Of a stretch of DNA of 64,000 nucleotides, positions 41,751 through 58,400 are shown in pieces. Position 1 is the stretch's first letter. Every line of letters begins with the position of its first letter. Source of the DNA: Eriocheir sinensis (taxonomy: Eukaryota; Arthropoda; Malacostraca; Decapoda; Varunidae). The notes under the pieces were generated by a model. That model worked only from the letters and a program-made list of their open reading frames with translations, did no database searches and was not told the DNA's origin. Made by a program: the position numbers and the translations under genes. Location: contig NW_026111778.1 of assembly GCF_024679095.1 (NCBI RefSeq), forward strand, positions 62,001 to 126,000. The letters are read 5' to 3'.

Positions 41751-42790
41751 AAACATACAGAGTAAATTTCTATGATAATATATATTCAAAATACATATAA
41801 AATTATGTAAATAAGTATAAAAATATATATATCAAATACACCTAAAAAATAAAATTCGTATCAAAATAAATAAACAAAATTCCGATAAAAGAACGTATAT
41901 TTGTAGGAAAATAAATATACAAAATACACATAAAATTACGAAAATTTGAATAAAAATATATACAAAAAAACAAAAAAATAAATTTCAATTTGTATGAAAA
42001 TAGATATACAAAATACACATATAATTAGTTAAATTTGTATTTAAATACATGTACAAAATACACATAAAATAATGTAAATTTGTATGAAATAAAAACAAAT
42101 TCACATAAAATAACGCACATTTGTATAAAATAGATATACAAAGTATACATAGAATAATGTAAAACCGTATCAAAATAAATACACAGAATATCAATAAAAT
42201 AATGTAATTTTGTATGAAAATAAAGATGCAAAATACCTATAAAATAAAGCATATTTTTTTAAAAATAAATATACACAAATACACATAGAATAATTAAATG
42301 TTTATTAAAATTAATATACAAAATGCACGTACAATAAGGTAAATTTGTATTGAAAAAATATACAAAATGCACATAAAAGTGTAAATTTGTTTAAAAATCT
42401 ATATACGAATACACATAAAATAACGTAGATTTCTATAGAAATATATATACAAAATACATATGAAATGATGTAAATACGTATAAAAATATATGTATACAAA
42501 ATACACATTAAATAATTTAAATTCTCGTCAAAATAAATAAACAAAATATCAATAAAAGAATGTGTATTTGTATGAAAATAGATATACAAAATACTCAAAA
42601 AATAACCTAAGTTTGTATAAAACTATATACAAAAATACACAAAAATAATTTAAATTTGTATGAAAATAAATATACAAAATACACATAAAATTAGGTAGAT
42701 TTGTATTGAAATACATATACAAAATACACATAAAATAATGGGAATTTGAATGAAAATATATAAACATATAAACTTAAAATAACGTAAATT
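41020..42790 (+). repeat. ~22.3-kb-offset segmental duplication, copy 2
   Basis: The partner of 18,655-20,500. Its left part lacks about two monomers present near 18,830-18,920. Confidence 0.86.
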
Positions 42791-43634
42791 TGTATCAAAT
42801 ATATATACAAAATACACATTAAATAATGTAAATATGTATAAAAAAATATATACAAAACACAAATAGAATAATGTAAAATCGTATCAACAATAAATACACA
42901 GAATATTAATAAAATAATGTAAATTTTTAAGAAAATAAAGATGCAAAATAACCATAAAATAACGCATTTTTTATAAAATATATATACCAAAATACACATA
43001 AAATATTAAAATTTGTATTAAAATAATTATAAAAAATGCACATACTATAAGGTAAATTTGTATTGACATAGATATGCAAAATACATATAAAACAATGTAA
43101 ATTTATTTCAAAATATTTATACGAATACACATAAAATAACGTAGATTTCTATAAAAATATATACAAAATACACATAAAATGAAGTAAATACGTATAAAAA
43201 AATGAATACAAAATATACATAAAAATCGTATCAAAATAAATAAACAAAATACCAGTAAAAGAATGTGTATTTGTATAAATATAAATACACAAAATTCACA
43301 TAAAATATCGTAAATTTGTATAAAACTATATACAAAAATACACAGAAGTAATTAAATTTGTATGCAAATATATATACAAAATACAGCTAAAATAAGCTAA
43401 ATTTGAATTGAAATGTACATACAAAATACATAAAATAATGTAAATCTGTATCAAAATATTTATACAAATACATATAATAACGTAGATTTGTTTAAAAATA
43501 TATAAACAAAATACACTTTAAGTAATGTAAATACGTATAAAAAATATGTACAAAATACACATATAATCATGTAATTCGTATCAAAATAAATAAACAAAAT
43601 ACCAATAAAATAATATAAATTTGTATGAGTAAAC
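41751..43634 (-). repeat. Satellite block 21, A-rich orientation
   Basis: About 42 monomers. Bases 41.75-42.8 kb match 19.49-20.5 and 12.35-13.2 kb, and 42.63-43.6 kb match 36.73-37.7 kb. It ends at the inverted landmark switch, 'gagtaaacgtgtatgttgc'. Confidence 0.86.
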
Positions 43635-43798
43635 GTGTATGTTGCATATTTTTTCAATACAAATTTACCTTATTATATACGCATTTTGTATATTAATTTT
43701 AATACAAATTTAATTATTCGATGTGTATTTTTGTATCTGTATTTTTATAAACAGATGCTTTATTTTTTGGGTTTTTTGCATCTTTATTTTCATACAAA
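43635..43798 (+). repeat. Satellite block 22, T-rich insert of ~165 bp
   Basis: About four monomers copied from the segment seen at 36,441-36,600. The otherwise parallel 37.7-kb copy continues straight through this point in A-rich orientation, so this block breaks the collinearity and raises the offset from about 5.9 to 6.08 kb. The right join, 'tcatacaaataaaataatg', uses 'acaaata' homology. Confidence 0.85.
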
Positions 43799-46700
43799 TA
43801 AAATAATGTAAATTTGTATGAGAAAACAAATAACACAAATTTCTATAAAAATATATGTCCAAAAATGCACATAAAATAAAGTAAATTTGCAAAAAAAATA
43901 TATATAAAAAACACACACTAAATAATGTAAATGCGTACATAAAATAACCTAAATTAGTATAAACCTATATACAAAAATACACAAAAATAATTTAAATTTG
44001 TTTGAAAAGAAATATACAAAATACATATAAAATTAGGTAAATATGTATTGAAATACATATACAAAATACACATCAAATAATGTAAATTTGAATGAAAATA
44101 TATAAACAAATACACTTAAAATAACGTAAATTTGTATAAAATATATATGCAAGATACACTTTAAATAATGTAAATGTGTATAAAAAATATATATACAAAA
44201 AACAAATAGAATAATGTAAAATCGTATCAAAATAAATACACAGAATATCAATAAAATAATGTAAATTTGTATGAAAATAAAGATGCAAAATTCCCAAAAA
44301 TTATCTCATTTTTTATAAAAATATATTTACCAAAATACAAATAAAATATTTAAATTTGTATTGAAATAAAAATACCAAATGCATATACAGTAAGGTAAAT
44401 TTGTATTGAAAGAGATATTAAAAAATACATAAAAAACAAAGTAAATTTCTTTCAAAATATATATATGAATACACATAAAATAAAGTAGATTTCTATAGAA
44501 ATATATATACAAAATACATATGAAATTATGTAAATACGTATAAAAATATATATACAAAATACATATCAAATAATGTAAATTCGTGTCAAAATAAATAAAC
44601 AAAATATCATGAAAAGAATGTGTATTTGTATGAAAATAGATAATAGATAATAAATTTGTATAAAATATATATGCAAGATACACATTATATAATGTAAATA
44701 TGTATAAAAAAGTATATACAAAAAACAAATAGAATAATGTAACATCGTATCAAAATAAATACACCGAATATTAATAAAATAATGTAAATTTGTTTGAAAA
44801 TAAAGATGCAAAATTCCCATAAAATAGCGCATTTCTTATAAAAATATATATACCAAAATACACATAAAATATTTAAATTTGCATTGAAATAAATATACAA
44901 AATGCACATACAATAAGGTAAATTTGTATTGAAAGAGATATGCAAAAATACATATAAAACAATGTAAATTTGTTTCAAAATATATAAGAATAAAAATAAA
45001 AATCGTAGATTTCTATAAAAATATATATACAAAATACACATAAAATTAAGTAAATACGTATAAAAAAATGTATACAAAATACACATAAAATAATGTAATT
45101 TCGAATTAAAATAAATGTAAATTTGAATGAAAATATATAAACATATACACTTAAAATAACGTAAATTTGTATAAAATATATATGCAAGATACACATTAAA
45201 TAATGTAAATGTGTATAAAAAAATATATACAAAAAGCAAATAGAATAATGTAAAATCGTATCAAAATAAATACACAGAATATCAATAAAATGATGTAAAT
45301 TTGTTTGAAAATAAAGATGCAAAATTCCCAAAAATTATCGCATTTTTTATAAAAATATATATACCAAAATACACATAAAATATTTAAATTTGTATTGAAA
45401 TAAATATACAAAATGCATATACAGTAAGGTAAATTTGTATTAAAAGAGATATTCAAAAATACATATAAAACAATGTAAATTTGTTTCAAAATATATATAC
45501 GAATAAACATAAAATAAAGTAGATTTCTATAGAAATATATATACAAAATATTTATGAAATTATGTAAATACGTATAAAAATATATATACAAAATACATAT
45601 CAAATAATGTTAATTCGTGTCAAAATAAATAAACAAAATATCATGAAAAGAATGTGTATTTGTATGAAAATAGATAATAGATAATAAATTTGTAGAAAAT
45701 ATATATGCAAGATACACTTTAAATAATGTAAATATGTATAAAAAAGTATAAACAAAAAACAAATAGAATAATGTAAAATCGTATCAAAATAAATACACCG
45801 AATATTAATAAAATAATGTAAATTTGTATAAAATTAAAGATGCAAAATTCCCATAAAATAGCGCATTTCTTATAAAAATATATTTACCAAAATACACATA
45901 AAATATTTAAAAATTGTATTGAAATAAATATACAAAATGCACATACAATAAGGTAAATTTGTATTGAAAGAAATATGCAAAAATACATATAAAACAATGT
46001 AAATTTGTTTCAAAATATATATACGAATACAAATAGAAAAACGTAGATTTCTATAAAAATATATATACAAAAATGTATACAAAATACACATAAAATAATG
46101 TAAATTCGATTTCAAATAAATAAACAAAATTCCAATAAAAGAATGTGTATTTGGATAAATATAAATATACAAAATACATATACAAAATAAACATAAAATA
46201 AGGTAGATTTGTAATAAAATATATGTACAAAATACACATAAAATAATGTAAATTTATATGAAAATATATATACAAATACACATAAAATACCATGAATTTG
46301 TATAAAAATATATATTCAAAATAAATATTAAATAATGTAAGAGCGTATAAAAATATATATACAAAGTACATATAAAATAATGTAAATTCGTATAAATATA
46401 AATCAACAAAACACCAATAACAAAATATATATTTGAATGAAAATAAATTTACAAAATACACATAACATAACTAAAATTTGTATTAAAATATATACAAAAA
46501 TACATAGAAATAATTTGAGTTTGTTTGAAAATAGATATAAAAAATACACATAAAACTAGGTAAATTTCTTTTGAAATGTATATACAAAATAGAAATAAAA
46601 TATTGTAAATTTGTGTCAAAATATATATACAAATACACATAAAATAACATAAATTTGTGTGAAAAATATATACAAAATACACATAGAATAATGTCAATTC

Positions 46701-46900
46701 GTATCAAAATGAATGAGCAGAATATCAATAAAATAATGTAAATTTGTATGAAAATAAAGATGCAAAAAACCCAAAAAATAAAGTATATGTTTATATACAG
46801 ATACAAAAATACACATCGAATAATTAAATTTGTATTAAAATTACTATACAAAATGCGTATATAATAAGGTAAATTTGTACTGAAAAAATATGCAACATAC
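43799..46900 (-). repeat. Satellite block 23, A-rich orientation
   Basis: About 69 monomers, almost identical to 37.74-40.82 kb. Differences seen by eye are scattered single bases (38,411 against 44,493 is one) and a short run of changes with a net 3-bp loss near 44,980. It contains two ~1.0-kb higher-order units, with landmarks at 44,762 and 45,797. Confidence 0.9.
44030..46170 (-). repeat. ~1.04-kb higher-order repeat, tandem pair (copy)
   Basis: The same two units as at 37,950-40,090, with landmarks at 44,762 and 45,797 (1,035 bp). It lies inside the 6-kb-offset duplication. Confidence 0.88.
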
Positions 46901-47932
46901 ACGTTTACTCATACAAATTTATATTATTTTATTGGTATTTTGTTTATTTATTTTGATACGAATTACATGATTATATGTTTATTTTGTACACATTTTTTTA
47001 TACGTATTTACGTTATTTAAATGTGTATTTTGTTTTTATATTTTCATACAAATTTACGTTATTATATGTGTATTTGTATAAATATTTTGATACAAATTTA
47101 CTTTATTTCATGTATTTTGTATAAATATTTCAATTCAAATTTAGCTTATTTTGTGAGTATTTTGTATATATTTTCATACAAATTTAATTACTTCTGTGTA
47201 TTTTTGTATATAGTTTTATATAAATTTACGTTATTTTATGTGTATTTTGTATATTTATATTTATACAAATACACATTCTTTTATTATTTTGTTTATTTGT
47301 TTTGATACGAATTTAAATTATTTTATGTGTATTTTGTATACATTTTTTTTATACGTATTTACCTCATTTTATGTGTATTTTGTATATATATTTTTATAGA
47401 AATCTACGTTATTTTATGTGTATTCGTATACATATTTTGAAACAAATTTACATTGCTTTATATGTATTTTGCATATCTATTTCAATACAAATTTACCTTA
47501 TTGTATGTGTTTTTTATATATTTATTTTAATAGAAATCTAATTTTTTTATGTGTATTTTGGTATAAATATTTTTATAAATAAAAAAATGCGTTATTTTAT
47601 GGGTATTTTGCCTCTTTATTTTCACACAAATTTACATTATTTTATTAATATTCTGTGTATTTATTTTGATACGATTTTACATTATTCTATTTGTGTTTTG
47701 TATATATTTTTTTATACAAATTTACGTTATTATAAGTGTATTTGTTTATGTATTTTCATTCAAATTTACATTATTTTATGTGAATTTTGTATATGTATTT
47801 CCATACAAATTTACCTAATTTTATGTGTATTTTGTATATTTATTTTCATACAAATTTAAAATATTTTTGTGTATTTTTGTATATAGTTTGATACAAATTT
47901 AGGTTATTTTATGTGTATTTTGAATATCTATT
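46901..47932 (+). repeat. Satellite block 24, T-rich orientation
   Basis: About 23 monomers matching 23.27-24.08 kb. Its last 230 bp and the switch at 47,932 ('tgaatatctattaaatatat') show what the (TA)n array at 24,089-24,230 replaced or was inserted into. Confidence 0.86.
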
Positions 47933-49460
47933 AAATATATATATACAAAGTACATATGAAATTATGTAAATACGTATAAAAATATATGTACAAAATACAT
48001 ATCAAATAATGTAAATTCGTGTCAAAATAAATAAAGAAAATATCATGAAAAGAATGTGTATTTGTATGAAAATAGATAATAGATAATAAATTTGTATAAA
48101 ATATATATGCAAGATACACATTAAATAATGTAAATATGTATAAAAAAAGTATATACAAAAAACAAATAGAATAATGTACAATCGTATCAAAATAAATACA
48201 CCGAATATTAATAAAATAATTTAAATTTGTATGAAAATAAATATGCAAAATTCCTATAAAATAGCGCATTTCTTATAAAAATATATATACCAAAATACAC
48301 AAAATTTTTAAATTTGTTTTGAAATAAATATACAAAATGCACATACAATAACGTAAATTTGTATTGAAAGAGATATGCAAAAATACATATAAAACAATGT
48401 AAATTTGTTTCAAAATATATATACGAATTCAAATAAAAAAACGTAGATTTCTATAAAAATGTATATACTAAATACACATAAAATTAAGTAAATACGTATA
48501 AAAAAATGTATACAAAATACACATAAAATAATGTAAATTCGAATTAAAATAAATAAACAAAATACCAGTAAAGGAATGTGTATTTGGATAAATATAAATA
48601 TACAAAATACACATACAAAATAAACATAAAAAAGGTAGATTTGTAATAAAATATATGTACAAAATACACATACAATAATGTAAATTTATATGAAAATATA
48701 TATACAAATACACATAAAATACCATGAATTTGTATAAAAATATATATTCAAAATAAATATTAAATAATGTAAGAGCGTATAAAAATATATATACAAAGTA
48801 CATATAAAATGAAAATTAAGATGCAAAATACCTATAAAATAACGCATTTTTTATAAAATTATTGATACCAAAATACACATAAAATATTTGAACTTGTATT
48901 AAAATAAATATACTAAATGCACATACTATAAGGTAAATTTGTATTGAAATAGATATGCAAAATACATATAAAATTATGTAAATTTGTTTCAAAATATATA
49001 TACGAATACACATAAAATAACGTAGATTTCTATAGAAATACATATACAAAATACACATAAAATTAAGTAAATACGTATAAATAAATGAATACAAAATACA
49101 CATAAAATAATGTAAATTCGTATAAATGTAAATAAACAATATACCAATAAAAGAATGTGTATTTGTATAAATATAAATATACAAAATGCACATAAAATAA
49201 CGTAAATTTATATAAAACTATATACATAAAATAACGCAAATTTCTATAAAAATATATGTACAAAAATGAACATTAGATAAATTTGCATAAAAATATATAT
49301 ACAAAACACACATTAGATAAAGTAAATGAGTATAAAAATATGTATAGAAAATACCTATGAAATAATCTAAATTCGTATCGAATTAAATTAAGAAATACCA
49401 ATAAAATAATGTAATTTTGGATGAAAATATATATACAAAATACACATAAAATAACCTAAA
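46901..49460 (+). repeat. ~23.7-kb-offset segmental duplication, copy 2
   Basis: The partner of 23,266-25,800. It keeps the monomeric version of the T-to-A switch (47,700-47,940). Confidence 0.88.
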
Positions 49461-49487
49461 TACAAATACAAATATACGCATAAAATA
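47933..49487 (-). repeat. Satellite block 25, A-rich orientation
   Basis: About 34 monomers matching 24.24-25.80 kb. The second half (from about 48,808) also follows 15.5-16.2 kb. It holds 'acaccgaatatt' at 48,199 and a truncated unit near 48,078. It ends at 'cgcataaaatattgtatttt', a switch with no second copy that I can find in the window. Confidence 0.86.
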
Positions 49488-50260
49488 TTGTATTTTGTAT
49501 ATACATTTCAATTCAAATTTAGCTTTTTCTATCTGTATTTTGTATATCTATTTTCATACGAATTTAATTACTTATGTGTATTTTTGTATAGTTTTATACA
49601 AATTTACGTTATTTTACGTGTATTTTGTATATTTATATATATACAAATACACATTCTTTTATTGGTATTTTGTTTATTTATTTTGATAAGAATTTACATT
49701 ATTTTATGTGTATTTTGTATACATTTTCTTATACGTATTTACTTCATTTTATGTGTATTTTATATATATATTTTTATACAAATCTACGTTATTTTATGTG
49801 TATTCGTATATATATTTTGAAACAAATTTACATTGTTTTATATGTATTTTGCATATCTATTTCAATACAGATTTACCTTATTGTAGTGTATTTTGTATAT
49901 TTATTTTAATACAAATTAATTTTTTCATATGTATTTTGCTATATATATTTTTATAAAAAATGCGTTATTTAATGGGTATTTTGCATATTTATATTCATAC
50001 AAATTTACATTGTTTTATTAATATTCTGTGTATTTATTTTGATACGATTTTACATTATTCTATTTTTGTTTTGTATATTTTTTTTATACATATTTACATT
50101 ATTTAAAGTGTATTTTGTATATTTTAAAACAAATTTACGTTATTTTATGCGCATATGTTAAAATATTTTGATACAAATTTACATTATTTTATGTATTTTA
50201 TATATATTTCAATACAAATTTATTTTATTTTATGTATATTTTGTATATCTATTTTCATTC
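49488..50260 (+). repeat. Satellite block 26, T-rich orientation
   Basis: About 17 monomers, a close relative of 1900-2660, 6420-7024 and 55.88-56.65 kb, and the reverse complement of 53.15-53.82 kb. The 'gcgcatatgttaaaat' variant is at about 50,150. Confidence 0.86.
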
Positions 50261-52823
<2,563 letters not shown>

Positions 52824-53152
52824 TGTGTATTTTGTATATTTATTTTCATACAAATTGAAATTATTTTTGTTTATTTTTTTATATTTTCATACAAATTTTC
52901 GTTATTTATGTAATTTTTATTTTTCTACAAATATACGTTCTTTTATCTGAATTTTGTTTATTGAATTTGAAACGAATTTACCTTATTTTGAATATCTATT
53001 TTCATACAAATTAAAATACTTCTGTGTATTTTTGTATATAGTTTTATATAAATTTACGTTATTTTATGTGTATTTTGTGTGTATTTGTATATGTTTTCTC
53101 ATACAAATTTACATTATTTTATTGCTATTTTGTTTATTTATTTCGATACGAA
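52824..53152 (+). repeat. Satellite block 28, short T-rich block
   Basis: About seven monomers. With the end of block 27 it forms the inverted partner of 34,030-34,380. It ends at 'tttcgatacgaataaaaat', where the T-rich end motif meets an A-rich monomer. Confidence 0.84.
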
Positions 53153-55811
53153 TAAAAATAGATATACAAAATATACATAAAATAAACTAAAATTGTATTG
53201 AAATATATATACAAAATACATAAAATAATGTAAATTTGTATCAAAATATTTCAACAGGTGCGCATAAAATAACGTAAATTTGTTTTAAAATATACAAAAT
53301 AAACATTAAATAATGTAAATATATATAAAAAAAATATATACAAAACACAGATAGAATAATGCAAAATCATATCAAATAAATACACAGAATATTAATAAAA
53401 CAATGTAAATTTGTATGAAAATAAAGATGCAAAATACCCATTAAATAACGCATTTTTTATACAAATATATATAGCAAAATACACATGAAAAAATTAATTT
53501 GTATTAAAATAAATATACAAAATACACATACAATAAGGTAAATCTGTATTGAAATAGATATGCAAAATACATATAAAACAATGTAAATTTGTTTCAAAAT
53601 ATATATACTAATACACATAAAATAACGTAGATTTGTATAAAAATATATATACAAAATACACATAAAATGAAGTAAATACGTATAAGAAAATGTATACAAA
53701 ATACACATAAAATAATGTAAATTCATATCAAAATACAAAAAAGAAAATAACAAAAAAAGAATGTGTATTTGTATAAATATGAATATACAAAATGCACATA
53801 AAATAACGTAAATACACATTAAATAATATAAATTTGTTTAAAACTACACAAAATGCACATGAAATGATGTAAATACGTATAAAAATATATATACAAAATA
53901 CACATTAAATAATGTAAATTCGCGTCAAAATAAATAAACAAAATATCAATAAAAGAATGTGTATTTGTATAAATATAAATATACAAAATACACATAAAAT
54001 AACGTAAATTTATATAAAACTATATACAAAAATACACAGAAGTAATTAAATTCGTAAGAAAATAGATATACAAAATACACATAAAATTAAGTAAATACGT
54101 ATAAAAAATGTATACAAAATACACATAAAATAATGTATATTAGTATCAAAATAAATAAACAAAATACCAATAAAAGAATGTGTATTTGTATAAATATATA
54201 TATATACAAAATACACATTAAATATTATAAATTTGTTTAAAACTACACAAAATACACATGAAATGATGTAAATACGTATAAAAATATATATACAAAATAC
54301 ACATTAAATAATGTAAACTCGCGTCAAAATAAATAAACAAAATATCAATAAAAGAATGTGTATTTGTATGAAAATAGATATACAAAATACACATAAAATA
54401 ACCTAAATTTGTATCAAACTATATACAAAAATACACAAAAATATTTTAAATTTGTATGAAAATAGACATACAAAATACACATAAAATTAGGTAAATTTGT
54501 ATTGAAATACATATACAAAATACACATAAAATAATGTAAATTTGAATGAAAAGACATAAACAAATACACTTAAAATAACGTAAATTTGTATAAAAAAATA
54601 TTTACAAAACACAAATAGAATAATGTAAAATCGTATCAAAATAAATACACAGAATATTAATAAAATAATGTAAATTTGTATGAAAATAAAGAGGCAAAAT
54701 ACCCATAAAATAACACCTTTTTTTTTTATTTATAAAAATATATATACCAAAATACACATAAAAAAATTAAATTTGAGTTAAAATAAATATATAAAAAACA
54801 CATACAATAAGGTAAATTTGTATTGAAATAGATATGCAAAATACATATAAAACAATGTAAATTTGTTTCAAAATATATATACGAATACACATAAAATAAC
54901 GTAGATTTCTATAAAAATATATATTCAAAATACACATAAAATGAAGTAAATACGTATAAAAAAATGTATACAAAATACACATAAAATAATGTAAATTCGT
55001 ATCAAAATAAATATACAAAATACCAATAAAAGAATGTGCATTTGTATAAATATAAATATACAAAATACACATAAAATAACGTAAATTTATATAAAACTAT
55101 ATACAAAAATACACAAAAGTAATTAAATTCGTATGAAAATAGATATACAAAATACAGATAAAATAAGCTAAATTTGAATTGAAATGTATATACAAAATAC
55201 ATAAAATAATGTAAATTTGTATCAAAATATTTATAAAAATACATATAATAACGTAAATTTGTTTAAAAATATATAAACAAAATACACATTAAGTAATGTA
55301 AATACGTATAAAAAATATGTACAAAATACACATATAATCATTTAATTCGTATCAAACTAAAACAAAATATCAATTAAATAATGTAAATTTGTAAGAGAAA
55401 AATACATATAAAATAACGCTAATTTCTATAAAAATATATGTCCAAAAATGAACGTAAAATAAAGTAGCTATGGATAAAAAAATATATACAAAACACACAT
55501 TAAATAATGTAAATGCGTACATAAAATAACCTAAATTTGTATAAAACTATATACAAAAATACACAAAAATAATTTAAATTTGTATGAAAAGAAATATACA
55601 AAATACACGTAAAATTAGGTTAATTTGTATTGAAATACATATACAAAATACACATAAAATAATGTAAATTTGAAAGAAAATATATAAACAAATACACATA
55701 TAATAACGTAAATTTGTATGAAATATATATAGAAAATACACATTAAATAATGTAAATACGTATAAAAAATATATACAAAACACTAATAGAATAATGTAAA
55801 ATCGTTTCAAA
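53153..55811 (-). repeat. Satellite block 29, A-rich orientation
   Basis: About 59 monomers. From 53,984 it is the second copy of the window's first 1.83 kb (offset 53,983). Bases 53.15-53.82 kb are the reverse complement of block 26, and the diagnostic reversed 'aacaggtgcgcat' lies at 53,253. Confidence 0.88.
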
Positions 55812-56480
55812 ATTTACGTTATTATATGTATTTTTATAAATATTTTGATACAAATCTACATTATTTTATGTATTTTGTATATACATTTCAATTCAAATTT
55901 AGCTTATTTTATATGTATTTTGTATATCTATTTTCATACGAGTTTAATTACTTCTGTGTATTTTTGTATATAATTTTATACAAATTTACGTTATTTTATG
56001 TGCATTTTGTATATTCATATTTATACAAATACACATTCTTTTATTGGTATTTTCTTTTTTTATTTTGATATGAATTTACATTATTTTATGTGTATTTTGT
56101 ATACATTTTCTTATACGTATTTACTTCATTTTATGTGTATTTTGTATATATATTTTTATACAAATCTACGTTATTTTATGTGTATTCGTATATATATTTT
56201 GAAACAAATTTACATTGTTTTATATGTATTTTGCATATCTATTCCAATACAGATTTACCTTATTGTATGTGTATTTTGTATATTTATTTTAATACAAATT
56301 AATTTTTTCATGTGTATTTTGCTATATATATTTTTATAAAAAATGCGTTATTTAATGGGTATTTTGCATCTTTATTTTCATACAAATTTACATTGTTTTA
56401 TTAACATTCTGTGTATTTATTTTGATACGATTTTACATTATTCTATTTGTGTTTTGTATATATTTTTTTATACATATTTA
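54590..56480. repeat. Large inverted repeat, second copy
   Basis: The 54-kb partner of the inverted repeat at 600-2500, with arms at about 54,590-55,265 and 55,812-56,480. Both arms and the spacer were duplicated together. Confidence 0.87.
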
Positions 56481-56646
56481 CATTATTTAATGTGTATTTT
56501 GTATATTTTAAAACAAATTTACGTTATTTTATGCGCACCTGTTAAAATATTTTGATACAAATTTACATTATTTTATGTATTTTGTATATATATTTCAATA
56601 CAAATTTTAGTTTATTTTATGTATATTTTGTATATCTATTTTTATT
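55812..56646 (+). repeat. Satellite block 30, T-rich orientation
   Basis: About 18 monomers, the 54-kb partner of 1831-2662 and the right arm of the copied inverted repeat. Differences from block 2 are scattered single bases. Confidence 0.9.
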
Positions 56647-58400
56647 CGTATCGAAATAAATAAACAAAATAGCAATAAAATAATGTAAATTTGTATGAGA
56701 AAACATATACAAATACACATAAAATAACACAAATTTCTAAAAAAATATGTGTACAAACATGCACATAAAATAAAGTAAATTTGCATAAAAATATATATAC
56801 AAAACACACATTAAAAAATGTAAATGCGTACATAAAATAACCTAAATTTGAATAAAACTATATACAAAAATACACAAAAAAATATATATAAAAAAAAAAA
56901 AAATAGAATAATGTAAAATCGTATCAAAATAAATACACCGAATATTAATAAAATAATGTAAATTTGTATGAAAATAAACATGCAAAATTTCCATCAAATA
57001 GCGCATTTCTTATAAAAATATATATACCAAAATACACATAAAATATTTAAATTTGTATTGAAATAAATATACAAAATGCACATACAATAAGGTAAACTTC
57101 TATTGAAAGAGATATGCAAAAATACATATAAAACAATGTAAATTTGTTTCAAAATATATATACGAATACACATAAAATAACGTAGATTTCTATAAAAATA
57201 TATATACAAAATACACATAAAATTAAGTAAATACGTTTAAAAAAATGTAAACAAAATACACATAAAATAATGTAAATTCGAAACAAAATAAATAAACAAA
57301 ATACCAATAAAAGAATGTGTATTTGTATAAATATAAATGTACAAAATACACATACAAATTAAACATAAAATAAGGAAAATTTGTAATGAAATACATATAC
57401 AAAATACACATAAAATAATGTAAATTTATATGAAAATATATATACAAATACACATAAAATACCATGAATTTGTATAAAATTATATATTCAAAATAAATAT
57501 TAAATAATGTAAATGCGTATAAAAATATATATACAAAGTACATATAAAATAATGTAAATTCGTATCAATATAAATCAACAAAATACTAATAAAATAATAT
57601 ATATTTGAATGAAAATAGATGTACAAAATACACATAACATAACTAAAATTTGTATTGAAATATATACAAAAATACATAAAAATAATTTGAGTTTGTATGA
57701 AAATAGATATTCAAAATACACATAAAACTAGGTAAATTTCTTTTGAAATATATATACAAAATACCCATAAAATATTGTAAATTTGTGTCAAAATATATAA
57801 ACAAATACACATAAAATAACTTAAAATAACGTAAATATGTATCAAATATATATACAAAAAACACTTTAAATGATGTAAATATGTATAAAAAATATATATT
57901 CAAAACACAAATAAAATAATGTAAAATCGTATCAAAATAAATACAGAAAATATTAATAAAATAATGTAAATTTGTATGAAAATTAAGATGCAAAATACCC
58001 ATAAAATAACGCATTTTTTATAAAAATATATATACGAAAAAACATAAAATATTTGATTTTGTATTAAAATAAATAGATAAACAAAATACACATAAAATAT
58101 GCTAAATTTGAATTGAAATATATATAAAAAATACATAAAATAATGTAAACTTGTATCAAAATACTTATACACTTATACAAATACACATATAATAACGTAA
58201 ATTTGTATAAAAATATATAAACAAAATACACATTAAATAATGTAAATACGTATAAAAAAATGTACAAAATACACAAATAATCATGTAATTCGTATTAAAA
58301 TAAATAGACAAAATACCAATAAAATAATGTAAATCTCTATGAGAAAACATATACAAAATACACATAAATAACGCATATATCAATAAAAATATATATAATA
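56647..58400 (-). repeat. Satellite block 31, A-rich orientation
   Basis: About 39 monomers, the partner of 2663-4329, with two additional monomers near 57,630-57,720. A homopolymer-like patch near 56,888-56,903 (almost only A) replaces part of the monomer found at 2890-2910. Confidence 0.9.

Larger units (their letters stand above)
42630..47200 (+). repeat. ~6-kb-offset segmental duplication, copy 2
   Basis: The partner of 36,729-41,100, interrupted by the roughly 165-bp T-rich insert at 43,635-43,798. It is the most similar pair of long segments in the window, so probably the most recent large duplication. Confidence 0.93.
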
